From the NCBI GenBank assembly GCA_001516055.1, contig LOEZ01000019.1, positions 186,001 to 250,000 of the forward strand: a stretch of DNA of 64,000 bases, given 5' to 3'. A program made the position numbers and the translations under genes. The notes beneath the pieces are model-generated. The model was given only the letters and a program-made list of their open reading frames with translations. It was not told where the DNA came from and did not search any database. Of this stretch, positions 54,535 through 63,927 are shown in pieces. Every line of letters begins with the position of its first letter. Position 1 is the stretch's first letter. The stretch comes from Gracilibacter sp. BRH_c7a (GTDB lineage: Bacteria > Bacillota > Desulfitobacteriia > Desulfitobacteriales > Syntrophobotulaceae).

Positions 54535-55527
54535 TCATTTGTTTATCTCTTCATTGAATATCTGCCAAAGATCTTCAGCAATATTAGGCTTAACCACCTC
54601 TCTTAGAGCTACATAAGCAGAGGTGATACGAGCATTTATCTCCATGATTACCGAGTGCCTGGAGTTCACAACTAGATCGACTCCAACAAATCCTTTAAGA
54701 CCCGTGATAGATTCACAGGCACGGACAGCAATAGTGAGGATATGCTCAGACTGAGGGTGAAAGAAAGGAACGATAATTCCCTGAAAAAGTAGTTCTTCCC
54801 CATGATTGATTATCTGCTTGTTTAGACTGAGAGGGAAAGCCTTCCCATCCTGAAGCAGACAGCTGACACTTACCGCCTCCCCAGGAATGAATTCCTGAAC
54901 GAGGAATTGTTCACCTGGTCTTTTTTTCTCCAGCTGTTGAGCCCTGCTTACCAATTGCTCATAATCCTTTACCACGTAAACGTCCTCACCGCCTGTTCCT
55001 AATACGGGTTTGATAACCAAGGGGAGAGCAAAGTGTTCCTCAACTTTAGCTGTTAGATTGTAACTCAAAGGAGGATCTAGTACCTTAAACTTGGGAATAG
55101 GCAAAGCATGGTTCGTTAGATAATTACAGCAACTTGCTTTATTGCTTACCAATTTTATGGCTTGTGATGCAGATCCAAAAACAATCTTGCTGCATTCTTC
55201 AGCTAAGAGTGTGAATTTAGTAATTAAACTGTCTGTTTCTGGAGCGATGATTAGGACAGCATCACATCCATCCAATATCTCACGAAACGTGGCGAAAACA
55301 TCTTTTTCTTCATCTCTCGATCGACAATGGATGCTTACCTTATCCAAGTAGGGAGCAGCTAAGGTTCTTTCTGCCAGTGAAGAATCCATAAGCGTAGTGG
55401 TTTCCAAGCTTTCAAGCTTGGAAAAGTCCTTAAGCAGAGCATCTAGCATAGCAAACCCAGCTTGGATAAGCTCTTGATTATCTCTTGATCCTCCAGCAGA
55501 AAAGTATTCGTATATAAAAAGTTTCAA
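54535..55527 (-). CDS. mfnD: ATP-grasp ligase, MfnD-like (tyramine-glutamate ligase)
   Basis: A 330-residue ATP-grasp enzyme: KLFIYEYFSAGG start, PLVIKPVLGTGGEDVYVV nucleotide-binding region, FLVQEFIPGEAVSVSCLLQ, and VMEINARIT metal site. The sequence fits COG1821, including MfnD of methanofuran synthesis, which joins glutamate to tyramine. Beside MfnB and the Fwd genes this is the best assignment. A 136-bp gap separates it from mfnB, where a secondary promoter could lie, but none is evident. Confidence 0.75.
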   Translation of the reverse strand: MKLFIYEYFSAGGSRDNQELIQAGFAMLDALLKDFSKLESLETTTLMDSSLAERTLAAPYLDKVSIHCRSRDEEKDVFATFREILDGCDAVLIIAPETDSLITKFTLLAEECSKIVFGSASQAIKLVSNKASCCNYLTNHALPIPKFKVLDPPLSYNLTAKVEEHFALPLVIKPVLGTGGEDVYVVKDYEQLVSRAQQLEKKRPGEQFLVQEFIPGEAVSVSCLLQDGKAFPLSLNKQIINHGEELLFQGIIVPFFHPQSEHILTIAVRACESITGLKGFVGVDLVVNSRHSVIMEINARITSAYVALREVVKPNIAEDLWQIFNEEINK

Positions 55528-55663
55528 AAAGATCCTCCTTATGCTTGAAACTTAAGTGTCTATTGTTTTACTCTAATTAAACTAGGGGTATCCGAAAGAT
55601 TAATTCTACTACTCCAAACGGGACTAATCGAAGGTGTATATCTTCCACCTGGAAATACAATGG

Positions 55664-56404
55664 CTAGTTTATTACACCCCTATCTATAACTTCTTTGATT
55701 TCTTTAACTTTCTGGGCAGAAAGTCTACCGTTAATTCTATCCCCTTGACAGACAACAGATCTTACCCCTATGATATCCGGTTTAAGCTTACATATAGAAA
55801 AAATATCTACTTCTTTTAGAGAGCCTGCGAGCCCGCAGAAGAGTCCATTCTTATGACAGTTGTCAACGAATTGAGTGAGAACTTCTCCGTCCAGATATTC
55901 CAATAAAGACCTGCCGTTTTTCTCCCAAGTATCAATTAAACAACCCTCTGCTCCGCTAACTTGAGTAAAAGAAATGAACTCTGACAAGTTCCAAGAAGCA
56001 TCCTTTAATAGATCTGCATAAACCACGGAGACGATAGAAGTCTGTGTTTTATTTGGAGAATAGTTCAGGCTTTTCTTAATCAAACCTAGAGTTTTAATTA
56101 TTTCTTGGCCTAAGGAGTCTGGAATAAAAGCAATTTTTAAATAACCCGGTTTAAATAATGCACTTCCTAGTGCTGCTAAGGCAGCTGCACTTGGTGTCCT
56201 TGGGAATTCTCCCAAAGCAATACTGAAAGGCTTCTTTCCTTTAAGCTCTGCTGCTACTTGGGCAATAATCTCTGGAGAAGGGGCTCCCAAGGCACCTTCC
56301 AATGGATTTTTAAGGTCGATGATATCTGCTTCACCTTCTAAGGCTGCTAGGGTTTCTGTGGGGCTCACTACACTCACCAAGAGCTTCGGGCTTGTTCTTA
56401 TCAT
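55664..56404 (-). CDS. mfnB: (5-formylfuran-3-yl)methyl phosphate synthase
   Basis: A 246-residue barrel enzyme of the DUF556/MfnB family, making the furan ring of methanofuran from two molecules of glyceraldehyde-3-phosphate. SVVSPTETLAAL and the active-site segment DIIDLKNPLEGALGA with K32 match the family. It overlaps the CitG-like gene by 4 nt. Its presence indicates this organism makes a methanofuran-type carrier. Confidence 0.87.
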   Translation of the reverse strand: MIRTSPKLLVSVVSPTETLAALEGEADIIDLKNPLEGALGAPSPEIIAQVAAELKGKKPFSIALGEFPRTPSAAALAALGSALFKPGYLKIAFIPDSLGQEIIKTLGLIKKSLNYSPNKTQTSIVSVVYADLLKDASWNLSEFISFTQVSGAEGCLIDTWEKNGRSLLEYLDGEVLTQFVDNCHKNGLFCGLAGSLKEVDIFSICKLKPDIIGVRSVVCQGDRINGRLSAQKVKEIKEVIDRGVIN

Positions 56405-57300
56405 CTCACCATCTCCATATCACCAAGATATTTTTTTTCTAGGAGGTAAACAAAGATTATTGCAGCCATTAAATCTGCAGTAGTTCCAGGATTTAGGGCC
56501 TTGCCAGACTTTCTTAACCAGTGGTCAAATTCCTGTACATAAGCCTGACCTTCAGGGGTAAGCCAGCCTCCTCTTTCCCATACTTTTTGAGCAAAAGTCT
56601 GTACTTCCTTGCCCTTCTCTAAACCTGACTTCCTGACTATCAGAGAATCGGGATATTGGGTCAATAAGAAAAGATGGGTATGGGCAATAGCTTTAGGGAG
56701 CGATAACCCTTTTGTTAGAGCATCCCCCAAGGCCTTATAACCGATTTCTAAGACCTGTTCAAAATTATTGATATACTGGCGAGCAATCATGTCTCTATCA
56801 GCCGCCAGTTTCATGGCCTCCTGCAAGGGAATATCTGCACTTTGCTCATTAAAGACATCATGTTCTTTTACTTTCCCCATCCCAGACGGGGATGCAAGTC
56901 TAATCGCCTGATAGACATAAGCGGTATCTTCTATAGTCAACCCCTCTAATACATTGCCAATCTCTTTCAACCATGACTGTTTTTCTTTCGTTCTACACCA
57001 GGCCATTGCCAAAGGAGCAATAAGGAGAACTATCCCTAGGTTGGTATTCGTCTTAACCAATGCCTGGGTAGCTTTGATAGCCTTATAAACAGTTAGTCCA
57101 ACTCCCTGTTTCTCAATGAACCCGAATGGATGTGCTACAGCTAAGGCACTAAAGTGGAAATCTTCCAGACAACAATCAGCGAAATCATGAAATCGGTTCA
57201 CATTACCCACTTTAGGAGCATCTGCTTCCAGGATACAGGCAGCTTGAACAGCCAGAGAGATATTCCAATTTAAATTAATATCCGAGGTATTTGTCGTCAT
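56401..57300 (-). CDS. CitG/MdcB-like triphosphoribosyl-dephospho-CoA synthase family protein of C1 clusters
   Basis: A 299-residue helical protein of the CitG family: EADAPKVGNVNRFHDFADC (Gly-Asn motif), TNTNLGIVLLIAPL, and a C-terminal NPGTTADLMAAIIF. In methylotroph H4MPT clusters a CitG-like gene (orf5) occurs at this place and is needed for the pathway, so a role in attaching a phosphoribosyl group during methanopterin synthesis is likely. There is no citrate lyase or malonate decarboxylase nearby. It overlaps both neighbours by 4 nt. Confidence 0.8.
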   Translation of the reverse strand: MTTNTSDINLNWNISLAVQAACILEADAPKVGNVNRFHDFADCCLEDFHFSALAVAHPFGFIEKQGVGLTVYKAIKATQALVKTNTNLGIVLLIAPLAMAWCRTKEKQSWLKEIGNVLEGLTIEDTAYVYQAIRLASPSGMGKVKEHDVFNEQSADIPLQEAMKLAADRDMIARQYINNFEQVLEIGYKALGDALTKGLSLPKAIAHTHLFLLTQYPDSLIVRKSGLEKGKEVQTFAQKVWERGGWLTPEGQAYVQEFDHWLRKSGKALNPGTTADLMAAIIFVYLLEKKYLGDMEMVR

Positions 57301-58223
57301 ATCCTACCTATCTTTCTCAGAACATATTTAGCTATAACTTCGGCAATATTTATATTGGAGACTGACTGGAGACCTGTCCAGCCAGGGATACCATTGGCCT
57401 CAATAAGGTATGGTTTACCGTCACTGATTAGGATGTCTACCCCTAGATAATCTGCCTGCAGTATATCTGCTGTCCGAACTGCCAGCTCAGTCATTACTGA
57501 GTCCGGATGATAGGGTTCAGCCGTTGCTCCACAAGCGATATTAGCCTTCCAATAGTTAGACTGACGTCGCATAGCACTAACCACTTCTCCCCCAACTACA
57601 AATAACCTGTAATCTCCGTTATCATGAGGAAGAAACCCTTGCAGGTAATAGACATAATTCCCAAGTTCCAAGGCTCGAAATACCCTGTGGGCAGTATCCG
57701 GATCTTCAATTAAGACCATCCCTTTGCCTAAGGAACCGAAGAGTGGTTTTACAACTACCCTACCGAATTTTCTCACCGCTTCCATTGCCTGATCGAATCG
57801 CTCTGTAACGATGGTTTTAGGTACTGGCAACCCAGCATCAGCCAGCAAAGCAGTGGTATAGAACTTATCAACAGTTTTCTCTAGCAGCGAAGGGCTATTG
57901 ATAATCATCAAGCCCTGTTTCTCTAAACGGTGAAGGACATCCATCCTGTAAATTACCTGTTCCAGCGATCCTCCCGGCAGTGAACGTATAAGCAAGGCAT
58001 CCAGGTTTTTAATATTTTCTGGAGTTTGAGCTTGCCCGTCTAGAGCTTCCCTACTTTCAGCCAAAAAAGTAGCTGACTGAGGCATATATGAAGTTAGCTT
58101 CTGGGGATCGATGAGTTTTACCTTGACTCCCATTCCCTCCAAGGCGATAGTTAAAGCCTTAACATGGGGCCCCTTAGCCGTTCCGAGAATCCCGATTGTT
58201 GTCTTTGAGCTTAGTACAGTCAT
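57297..58223 (-). CDS. RimK/MptN-like ATP-grasp glutamate ligase
   Basis: A 308-residue ATP-grasp enzyme: GRVVVKPLFGSLGKGMVLIED (about 158-178), YYLQGFLPHDNGDYRLFVVGG, and PYLIEANGIPGW with the metal-binding E/N. RimK relatives add glutamate to cofactors; MptN converts H4MPT to tetrahydrosarcinapterin and other members act on coenzyme F420. In this cluster a methanopterin- or methanofuran-modifying role is most likely. The exact acceptor cannot be read. Confidence 0.78.
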   Translation of the reverse strand: MTVLSSKTTIGILGTAKGPHVKALTIALEGMGVKVKLIDPQKLTSYMPQSATFLAESREALDGQAQTPENIKNLDALLIRSLPGGSLEQVIYRMDVLHRLEKQGLMIINSPSLLEKTVDKFYTTALLADAGLPVPKTIVTERFDQAMEAVRKFGRVVVKPLFGSLGKGMVLIEDPDTAHRVFRALELGNYVYYLQGFLPHDNGDYRLFVVGGEVVSAMRRQSNYWKANIACGATAEPYHPDSVMTELAVRTADILQADYLGVDILISDGKPYLIEANGIPGWTGLQSVSNINIAEVIAKYVLRKIGRI

Positions 58224-58239
58224 CAGTTATTGGCACTCC

Positions 58240-59214
58240 TTATGCTTGTAACTTAAAAGATTTCTCCAATAAGTCAGAACGTATTTTACCGGCGTGGAAA
58301 GAACAACCAGTTTTTGTATTGCTCAGCCATACTTCCGCCGGACTGAATAGTAGAGAATCGATATCATAAAAGTTACCGTATCTAGAGAATAACTCCTGGA
58401 AAGGAATCCCATAATCCTTAGAGCTGCTGGAGGGAAGACGTTCGATAAGAGAACTGAGATTATCATCTGCATCCTCAAGGTTGTAGTGGACTGTAGTCCC
58501 ATAAAGAATAGCATCATTCGTTCGCCCCAAAGCGGTAAGGTCATCTCCGGCAACTGGCGGAACCGGGCAGATTCCCCAACCACTCTTGATACGACCGATA
58601 TCATAGCCCAGTTCCATCAATTTATGGAGACCGGTCTCTACAGAACGAGCCGCTATCTGCAGGGAACCTACAGCAGAAGCTGTAGGAGCAACAAGGATAT
58701 ATACTTTTTGGGGGTCACATCCACATTTCTCTACTATGAAGTCAACTGTCTCTTCATCTGGGAGCTTTCCGCTTTCCAGGCAGAGGACAGCTGTCTCTGC
58801 TGAATCTGCGTAACCCAGCTTTGAGAGCAGCTCTTCATTTTGGACGACAGCCCTAGCTGGACCAGAACCCATGGCGGAATATTTGCCATTCTTAACAAAC
58901 CACCCTGCATACTGGGAAGCCATACAGGCCCGAACAGGATGATCTGTGATCACTTCCACCGCCGGCCAGCGTAAGCCTGCAAAGTCTGCCCAGTGTAAGC
59001 TAACCTGAGCTAGACCTCCCAGACAGATATTGGCAAATACCAACCCCGCTTCCCAACCGGCAGGAACATTAATCCCACAGTCGATTACTGTCGCTCCCCT
59101 GACTTTTCTGCTTTCGACCCGGAACTTTGCAATATTATCTAGAAGCTGTTTAACGAACGAAAGTGCTCCCAGATTAGGACTAAGCTCAGGTATATCTTTT
59201 AGTGCGAGTGGCAT
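58240..59214 (-). CDS. mch: Methenyltetrahydromethanopterin cyclohydrolase
   Basis: A 324-residue enzyme interconverting 5-formyl-H4MPT and methenyl-H4MPT. Family features are GATVIDCGINVPAGWEAGL (about 40-58), PVRACMASQYAGW, AMGSGPARA and IKSGWGICPVPP. It overlaps fhcC by 16 nt, so it is made with the formyl-transfer enzymes. No methylene-H4MPT dehydrogenase follows in the window. Confidence 0.94.
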   Translation of the reverse strand: MPLALKDIPELSPNLGALSFVKQLLDNIAKFRVESRKVRGATVIDCGINVPAGWEAGLVFANICLGGLAQVSLHWADFAGLRWPAVEVITDHPVRACMASQYAGWFVKNGKYSAMGSGPARAVVQNEELLSKLGYADSAETAVLCLESGKLPDEETVDFIVEKCGCDPQKVYILVAPTASAVGSLQIAARSVETGLHKLMELGYDIGRIKSGWGICPVPPVAGDDLTALGRTNDAILYGTTVHYNLEDADDNLSSLIERLPSSSSKDYGIPFQELFSRYGNFYDIDSLLFSPAEVWLSNTKTGCSFHAGKIRSDLLEKSFKLQA

Positions 59215-60062
59215 GTCAGAATTTCCCCCTTTCCTCCTTCATTTCCATCACCACTATAACGTTTAAAATAAATATCTTTATTGGAACATTGAAGGTTAAA
59301 CCCCTGATCTTTCAATTCTCTGTAAAGTAATCCCCATACTGGACAGCGGTAGGTACAATTGTAATAGAATGTGGGGAGTAATAATTCTCCTGGTTTCAAA
59401 AGGATTATTGTCCCCCGTTTCATATTTGCTCCTACCCTTATTCCTGGTACACCTCCTATCAATAATGTACCTGCAAGCATTCTATAACCTGGTGCATCCC
59501 CACAATTGCCGTTAATTGCGATTACTCCTCTTCTCATCCGGGAGCCTACCATCTGACCGGCATCACCATTGATAAGAATCATCCCCCCACGCATCCCTTG
59601 GGGATTACCACGATAGCCTGAGCCTATAAAATGTCCGGCCGAGCCTTGGACAATAATCTTCCCGCCTTCCATCTGGGCCCCCAGCCAATCACCAGCATTT
59701 CCTCTGACTATAAGAGTGCCACCCTTCATAAGAGCACCAGTATGGAAGCCGACCGAACCTTCAATTAGTAGCTCCCCGGAACTCATACCCTCTCCCAAAC
59801 GTTTAAACCTTATCAAATCTCCTTTGATAATAATTCTAGTGTGGCAGAGAGGCGTACCTTCTTCAAACTCATCTACTTCTTCAACCTCGGAGATCTCCAC
59901 TGTGAAAAACTCGGAGAGCTTTCTCTGTTCATTGCCATACCACAAAAGTAGATTATTTATTTCAGTGGCATCCATGCTGCTCAGGTTATCTGGGGTAATG
60001 TTTTCAGCCTCAACTGGCAGGGATGGTTCAGTTTTAAGAATCAGGGTTATTTGTTTACACAT
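59199..60062 (-). CDS. fhcC: Formylmethanofuran dehydrogenase/Fhc complex subunit C
   Basis: A 287-residue subunit whose C-terminal two thirds are a right-handed beta-helix of the glutamate-synthase alpha-domain type, with repeats GNAGDWLGAQMEGG, GSAGHFIGSGYRG, GDAGQMVGSRMRRG and GNCGDAPGYRMLAG. FwdC/FhcC forms the scaffold with FwdA and FwdB. Start 60062 follows the formyltransferase stop by 1 nt. Two C-terminal cysteines (CTYRC) are noted. Confidence 0.92.
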   Translation of the reverse strand: MCKQITLILKTEPSLPVEAENITPDNLSSMDATEINNLLLWYGNEQRKLSEFFTVEISEVEEVDEFEEGTPLCHTRIIIKGDLIRFKRLGEGMSSGELLIEGSVGFHTGALMKGGTLIVRGNAGDWLGAQMEGGKIIVQGSAGHFIGSGYRGNPQGMRGGMILINGDAGQMVGSRMRRGVIAINGNCGDAPGYRMLAGTLLIGGVPGIRVGANMKRGTIILLKPGELLLPTFYYNCTYRCPVWGLLYRELKDQGFNLQCSNKDIYFKRYSGDGNEGGKGEILTCHSH

Positions 60063-60063
60063 A

Positions 60064-60978
60064 TCAATTACCTCCCAATATCTTATGGAGATGAAAATGA
60101 TATTTACCTAGACGACCACCGTAATTACCTGCTGTAATACGTAGTACACCTGGGACCTCTACTGCTGCCCTAATTCCTATACCCATGGCTTTGCTAACTA
60201 ATTCATCTGTCAAGCCATCTATGACTATCTCTAATACACAATTAGTGTTTTCGGATAACATGGTATCTTCTACCCTACCCTTTATGGTTGGACAATAAGC
60301 TGTATTGGTAGAAGCCGTTAGGAATTTATACTTTGATCCCACCTTGCTGCCGCTACGGACAACACCCCCGGGAAAAGGAAGAATTATTCCTTTTAATTCC
60401 TTCATCTTGACTACAGCTGCTTCACAGGCTTGTAGAGCACTTTCTACATTCTCAGCCAAGATCAGGAAGTTTCCACCACCTACTGCTTTAGCCAGGGTGA
60501 ACTCTTCTTGAATTAGAAATTCGCCTTCCATAACAGGGATGCGCCAATATCGTTTAGCACCGATTACTTTACTGGCTTGATAGCCGTCCCCGAAGAAACG
60601 AAGCTTCCCACCGATATTTACTTTAGACAAAGCACTATCATTTCCCTTAAACTCTGGTAAGTCTCCATCGAAGCAGGCAGTGGTTGGACAAGTCATTACC
60701 GCTTGCCCAATCCGTTTTAGGAGATTGCTCTCTAGCTCATCTTTAGAGGGAGCGAAGAAAAGACAATTCATGCCCGGTCTGCCATCCGGGGTATTGGATG
60801 AATATCCTTCAATCCCGGCTTCCACTCCACAGCCAATAACAGAAGTGGCAAATCCCGTAACTGCCGCAGCCCCATTATATGCCCAGTTATCATTTATCCC
60901 TGTAATAGTCAATCTGGCTGCCCGCATACCGAAAGCTTCTGCAAAGGTGTCTTCTATCTCTACACCGTTTAATCGCAT
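60064..60978 (-). CDS. fhcD: Formylmethanofuran:H4MPT formyltransferase
   Basis: A 304-residue enzyme (Ftr in archaea, FhcD in methylotrophs) moving the formyl group between methanofuran and H4MPT. Start MRLNGVEIEDTFAEAFGMRAARLTITG is diagnostic, as are GRPGMNCLFFAPS and ILPFPGGVVRSGSKVGSKY. It overlaps fhcA by 10 nt and precedes fhcC, the same order as in bacterial fhc clusters. Confidence 0.95.
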   Translation of the reverse strand: MRLNGVEIEDTFAEAFGMRAARLTITGINDNWAYNGAAAVTGFATSVIGCGVEAGIEGYSSNTPDGRPGMNCLFFAPSKDELESNLLKRIGQAVMTCPTTACFDGDLPEFKGNDSALSKVNIGGKLRFFGDGYQASKVIGAKRYWRIPVMEGEFLIQEEFTLAKAVGGGNFLILAENVESALQACEAAVVKMKELKGIILPFPGGVVRSGSKVGSKYKFLTASTNTAYCPTIKGRVEDTMLSENTNCVLEIVIDGLTDELVSKAMGIGIRAAVEVPGVLRITAGNYGGRLGKYHFHLHKILGGN

Positions 60979-62606
60979 GCTATCACCTCCGGATGTATGA
61001 TATATTCATCCTGGACTGCGTAATTAGCCAAGGCTATCGTATAGTATTTGGCAAACTCCTCGATCAGATCTGGCGGAAGTACTTTAGAACCATCCGGATC
61101 AACCAGGAATGACTTCCCGCTCAGACTTTGAGTGATTTCGCCATCTTTGACTACCACTTTACCATTTTTTAAAACATAAGCAGGTCTGGCGAACATCTTT
61201 TCTTTATCCTCTAAAAGTCTGTAGATTGCGACATCGGCATCGGCGTTTATCCCGAGATGACCTTTGTGTTTTAATCCCAGATCCTTTGCGGGACCACTGC
61301 GGGTAATTATAGTTATCTCTTCCAAGGAGTATTCTCTCTTTATGTCCTTCAGGTTGGTAAATTGTGCCACCTTGGGAGGAAGTTGCTCTAACATCTCATT
61401 TCTAAAGTCATAATCCATTAACAGACGGATAATATGAGGATAGGCCGTAAATGGTCCTGCATTTGGATGATCAGTAGTGAGGCTGACCTGCCAAGGATTT
61501 TTGGTTAACAACAGCAATTCCAAACCTATACACCATTGAATCGCATTTACCAGATTGGACTGCTTATAAGCGAGGGGAACAATTCCCGATCCTGTTTCCA
61601 TTTCGATATCCGCACTAATCCATTTGTTACCCGTCATCTGATGAAGTCTGAACTGCATAGGGGAATCCGACGTCATGGTAGTCGCCGGTCCAAATACGAG
61701 CTGCCCTACGTCATAGGTGAATTCAGGGCGAGTATTCAAATATTCGGCAATCTCCGAAGCCGCAGAACTAAGACCCCATCTTTTGGTCATCCCATAAGAA
61801 TGAAATTGCAAATGAGTAAAATGGATCGGATATCCTTCCAAAGCATACATAGTTTCCAGGGTAGTCTTGAAATTGCCTGGTTCACCAAGGTGATTAGCAT
61901 GGAGGTGGAGTCCATGGGGGAGTCTTAAATCTTTAATCGCCTCAGCTAAACCTAAAAGGATACCTCTGGGCGTAACTCCAAAAGGCGGAACCGGAGTGTC
62001 TAAATCTACTGAACCTTTTCCCCATTTCCAGCTTTCAACACCACCAGGATTAACTACTTTAACAGCATAACCCTTGCTGCTCGTCAAAAGCCAAGTTACT
62101 AGATCACGAAGTCTATTTTTCCTTGCGGAGTCGTCTTTTTCACTGAGCACCTTCATTATCAGATAATTATTTCCCATCAGGGTATAGATACCAGTATCGA
62201 GTAGAGGAGTATCCTGCAATTCCTCGTGGGCATGACGCGCTTCCAGAACGGGCACAGCCGCTTCAAAGGCTGTTGTATAGCCCAGCTGCGCATAGAGGTA
62301 GCCTGTTAGGAAAGTAGTGGGTATGGTAAAGCCTGATCCCGATCTGGTTATTGCAGTTACTTTTTTAAAATGATCATAATGATCTTCCGGACACATCGAG
62401 CGGGCACTATTTACTTTAGCACCTGCTATATGACTATGAATCTCCACCCCGCCCGGCATAACAACACAACCAGTAGCATCGATAACTTCTGCAATCTTTG
62501 TGGATAAAGTATCGACTACTTTACCTCCCTCGATATAGACATCCCTTACTTCTCCCCTGTCTCCATTAAGAGGGTCATAAACCTGCCCGTTGACGATTTT
62601 TAACAT
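60969..62606 (-). CDS. fhcA: Formylmethanofuran dehydrogenase/Fhc subunit A (amidohydrolase)
   Basis: A 545-residue amidohydrolase-fold subunit. Binuclear metal ligands appear intact: VEIHSHIAG (HxH), a Lys in YAVKVVNPGG, HLHANHLGE, IHFTHLQFHS, and Asp in TTDHPNAGPF. In archaeal FwdA this site joins formate and methanofuran; in methylotroph FhcA it hydrolyses formylmethanofuran. The gene overlaps fwdB by 32 nt. It thus supplies the formate-condensing half of the enzyme. Confidence 0.94.
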   Translation of the reverse strand: MLKIVNGQVYDPLNGDRGEVRDVYIEGGKVVDTLSTKIAEVIDATGCVVMPGGVEIHSHIAGAKVNSARSMCPEDHYDHFKKVTAITRSGSGFTIPTTFLTGYLYAQLGYTTAFEAAVPVLEARHAHEELQDTPLLDTGIYTLMGNNYLIMKVLSEKDDSARKNRLRDLVTWLLTSSKGYAVKVVNPGGVESWKWGKGSVDLDTPVPPFGVTPRGILLGLAEAIKDLRLPHGLHLHANHLGEPGNFKTTLETMYALEGYPIHFTHLQFHSYGMTKRWGLSSAASEIAEYLNTRPEFTYDVGQLVFGPATTMTSDSPMQFRLHQMTGNKWISADIEMETGSGIVPLAYKQSNLVNAIQWCIGLELLLLTKNPWQVSLTTDHPNAGPFTAYPHIIRLLMDYDFRNEMLEQLPPKVAQFTNLKDIKREYSLEEITIITRSGPAKDLGLKHKGHLGINADADVAIYRLLEDKEKMFARPAYVLKNGKVVVKDGEITQSLSGKSFLVDPDGSKVLPPDLIEEFAKYYTIALANYAVQDEYIIHPEVIACD

Positions 62607-63888
62607 TGCTCACTCTCTCCTTTATGGAACGCAATACTTCAACATCTGACGGATACGGGAAGTCAATTATTTTCTTGACGTGGAGGGGAACATTATCCAT
62701 TCGATAAAAAGTTCCCTCTGCACCAACTCCCGCAGGGGCAACTGGGATGACAACATTTGCCCAGGGGGTTGTCAGGTTTTTATGAGGTTCTATGGCAATA
62801 GTAGGGATACTCTGTAAGTAGCGTACAATATCATATGGTAGGTGTGCTCCGGGATCAGTAGCGATAATCAGCGCGGCATCCACTTCCTTACGGTGTAACA
62901 TATCAACCACACTGAATTCCCCAGGATTATACCAGGGATACCCTCGATTGAAGTTGACGGCCAAAGGATAACCGGTCTGCCAAGTCATAACTTGATTACT
63001 TCCATTGACATTGCCATGCCCGCGCATAGCAATTCCATAAAAACGAGTAAATTTATTAAGTTCACTTACGAGAGTACTTAACTGTTCAATGTTTAAATCT
63101 TTGCCCCTACTCTGGGTAAGACCAATGCCAAACATAACCACTCCGTAACTACTCTGCTTCATAAGTTCAGCTAGTTCCTGCCACTTAGCTAAAGGAACTC
63201 CGCCGATCAGACTATTATCTGTCAGTCCGTGCAGAGCCACGCCATTAACCAGGGCACGTAAAACAGTGGCTATTTCAAAGTCCTGTCCAGGTGTAACCTG
63301 TAAGAAGATATCAGCATTCTTTGACGTTGGAGTTGGCCTGACATCTATCACTACCACTTTACGGCCTTTACGCCCTTCAGGCGTATACATTCCCTTGGAC
63401 ATGGCAGAATACCGACTAAGGTGACGCATATGAGATTCCATTGGATTTGCACCCCAGTAGATTAAAAGATCTGCCCTATTCTTAACCTCTCCTAGAGTAC
63501 ATGAGGCCAGCCCAACGAGCTGACGGGCCATAACGCCCGGACCGTGTCAATAGGATGAAGGATTATCTATTGTCCCCTGAACCAGTTCAGTTAGAACCAC
63601 CGCTTCCCGTATGGCTTCACTGGTTGTACTGCTTAAACCATAGATTAGAGGTGCTTTCGCCTGGACGAGGATCTCTGCCGCTTTATCAATTGCTTCTTCC
63701 AGAGCAGCTTCCTTACCGTTCACCCTCAAGGAAGCTAGGTCAGACTGGGCATGCATTAGCTTATTACGGCCGATTGTACAGACATGACCTACTTTAGTTA
63801 TGGTATTATCCTCTACTTGAACCTCCAAATCATCACAGAGACAGCCGCAAAAAGTACAGACAACATCCTTGTGGACTTGTAATGCCAT
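62575..63888 (-). CDS. fwdB: Formylmethanofuran dehydrogenase subunit B, putative selenoprotein (UGA at codon 114)
   Basis: Two ORFs (63547-63888 and 62575-63531) lie in the same frame, separated only by a TGA at 63547-63549. Reading it as selenocysteine gives a 437-residue protein, the family's usual length, with ...NPSSY-U-HGPGV-MARQLVG. In archaeal FwdB/FwuB the Mo/W ligand is Cys or Sec in exactly this HGP context near residue 118, so the TGA replaces the expected ligand codon. The N-terminus has CTFCGCLC (C11, C14, C18) and C37 for a [4Fe-4S] cluster, which methylotroph FhcB proteins lack. A catalytic dehydrogenase reducing CO2 to formate (or the reverse) is predicted. GGGGGG precedes the ATG at 63888. 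The Sec machinery is not in the window. A sequencing error or TGT-to-TGA mutation is the alternative, but frame and motif are both preserved. Confidence 0.85.
63505..63546 (-). promoter_or_regulatory. Candidate bacterial SECIS element downstream of the fwdB UGA
   Basis: Two overlapping hairpins follow the TGA: CGGGC-(GTTATG)-GCCCG (63539-63524) and GTCAGC-(TCGTTGG)-GCTGGC (63524-63506, one G-U). The second has a GU in its apical loop and lies 22 nt from the TGA, in the range of known bacterial SECIS. I cannot fold it properly, so which hairpin is used is unsettled. Confidence 0.45.
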
Positions 63889-63927
63889 TTTTTATCCCCC
63901 CTTTGTAATCTTTTCAGGTTTATACTA

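Noticed and set aside
62575-63888. fwdB as a frameshifted or nonsense pseudogene split into two ORFs.
   Set aside because: Both halves share one frame, only a TGA intervenes, and it falls on the known Cys/Sec ligand position with the HGPG motif intact.
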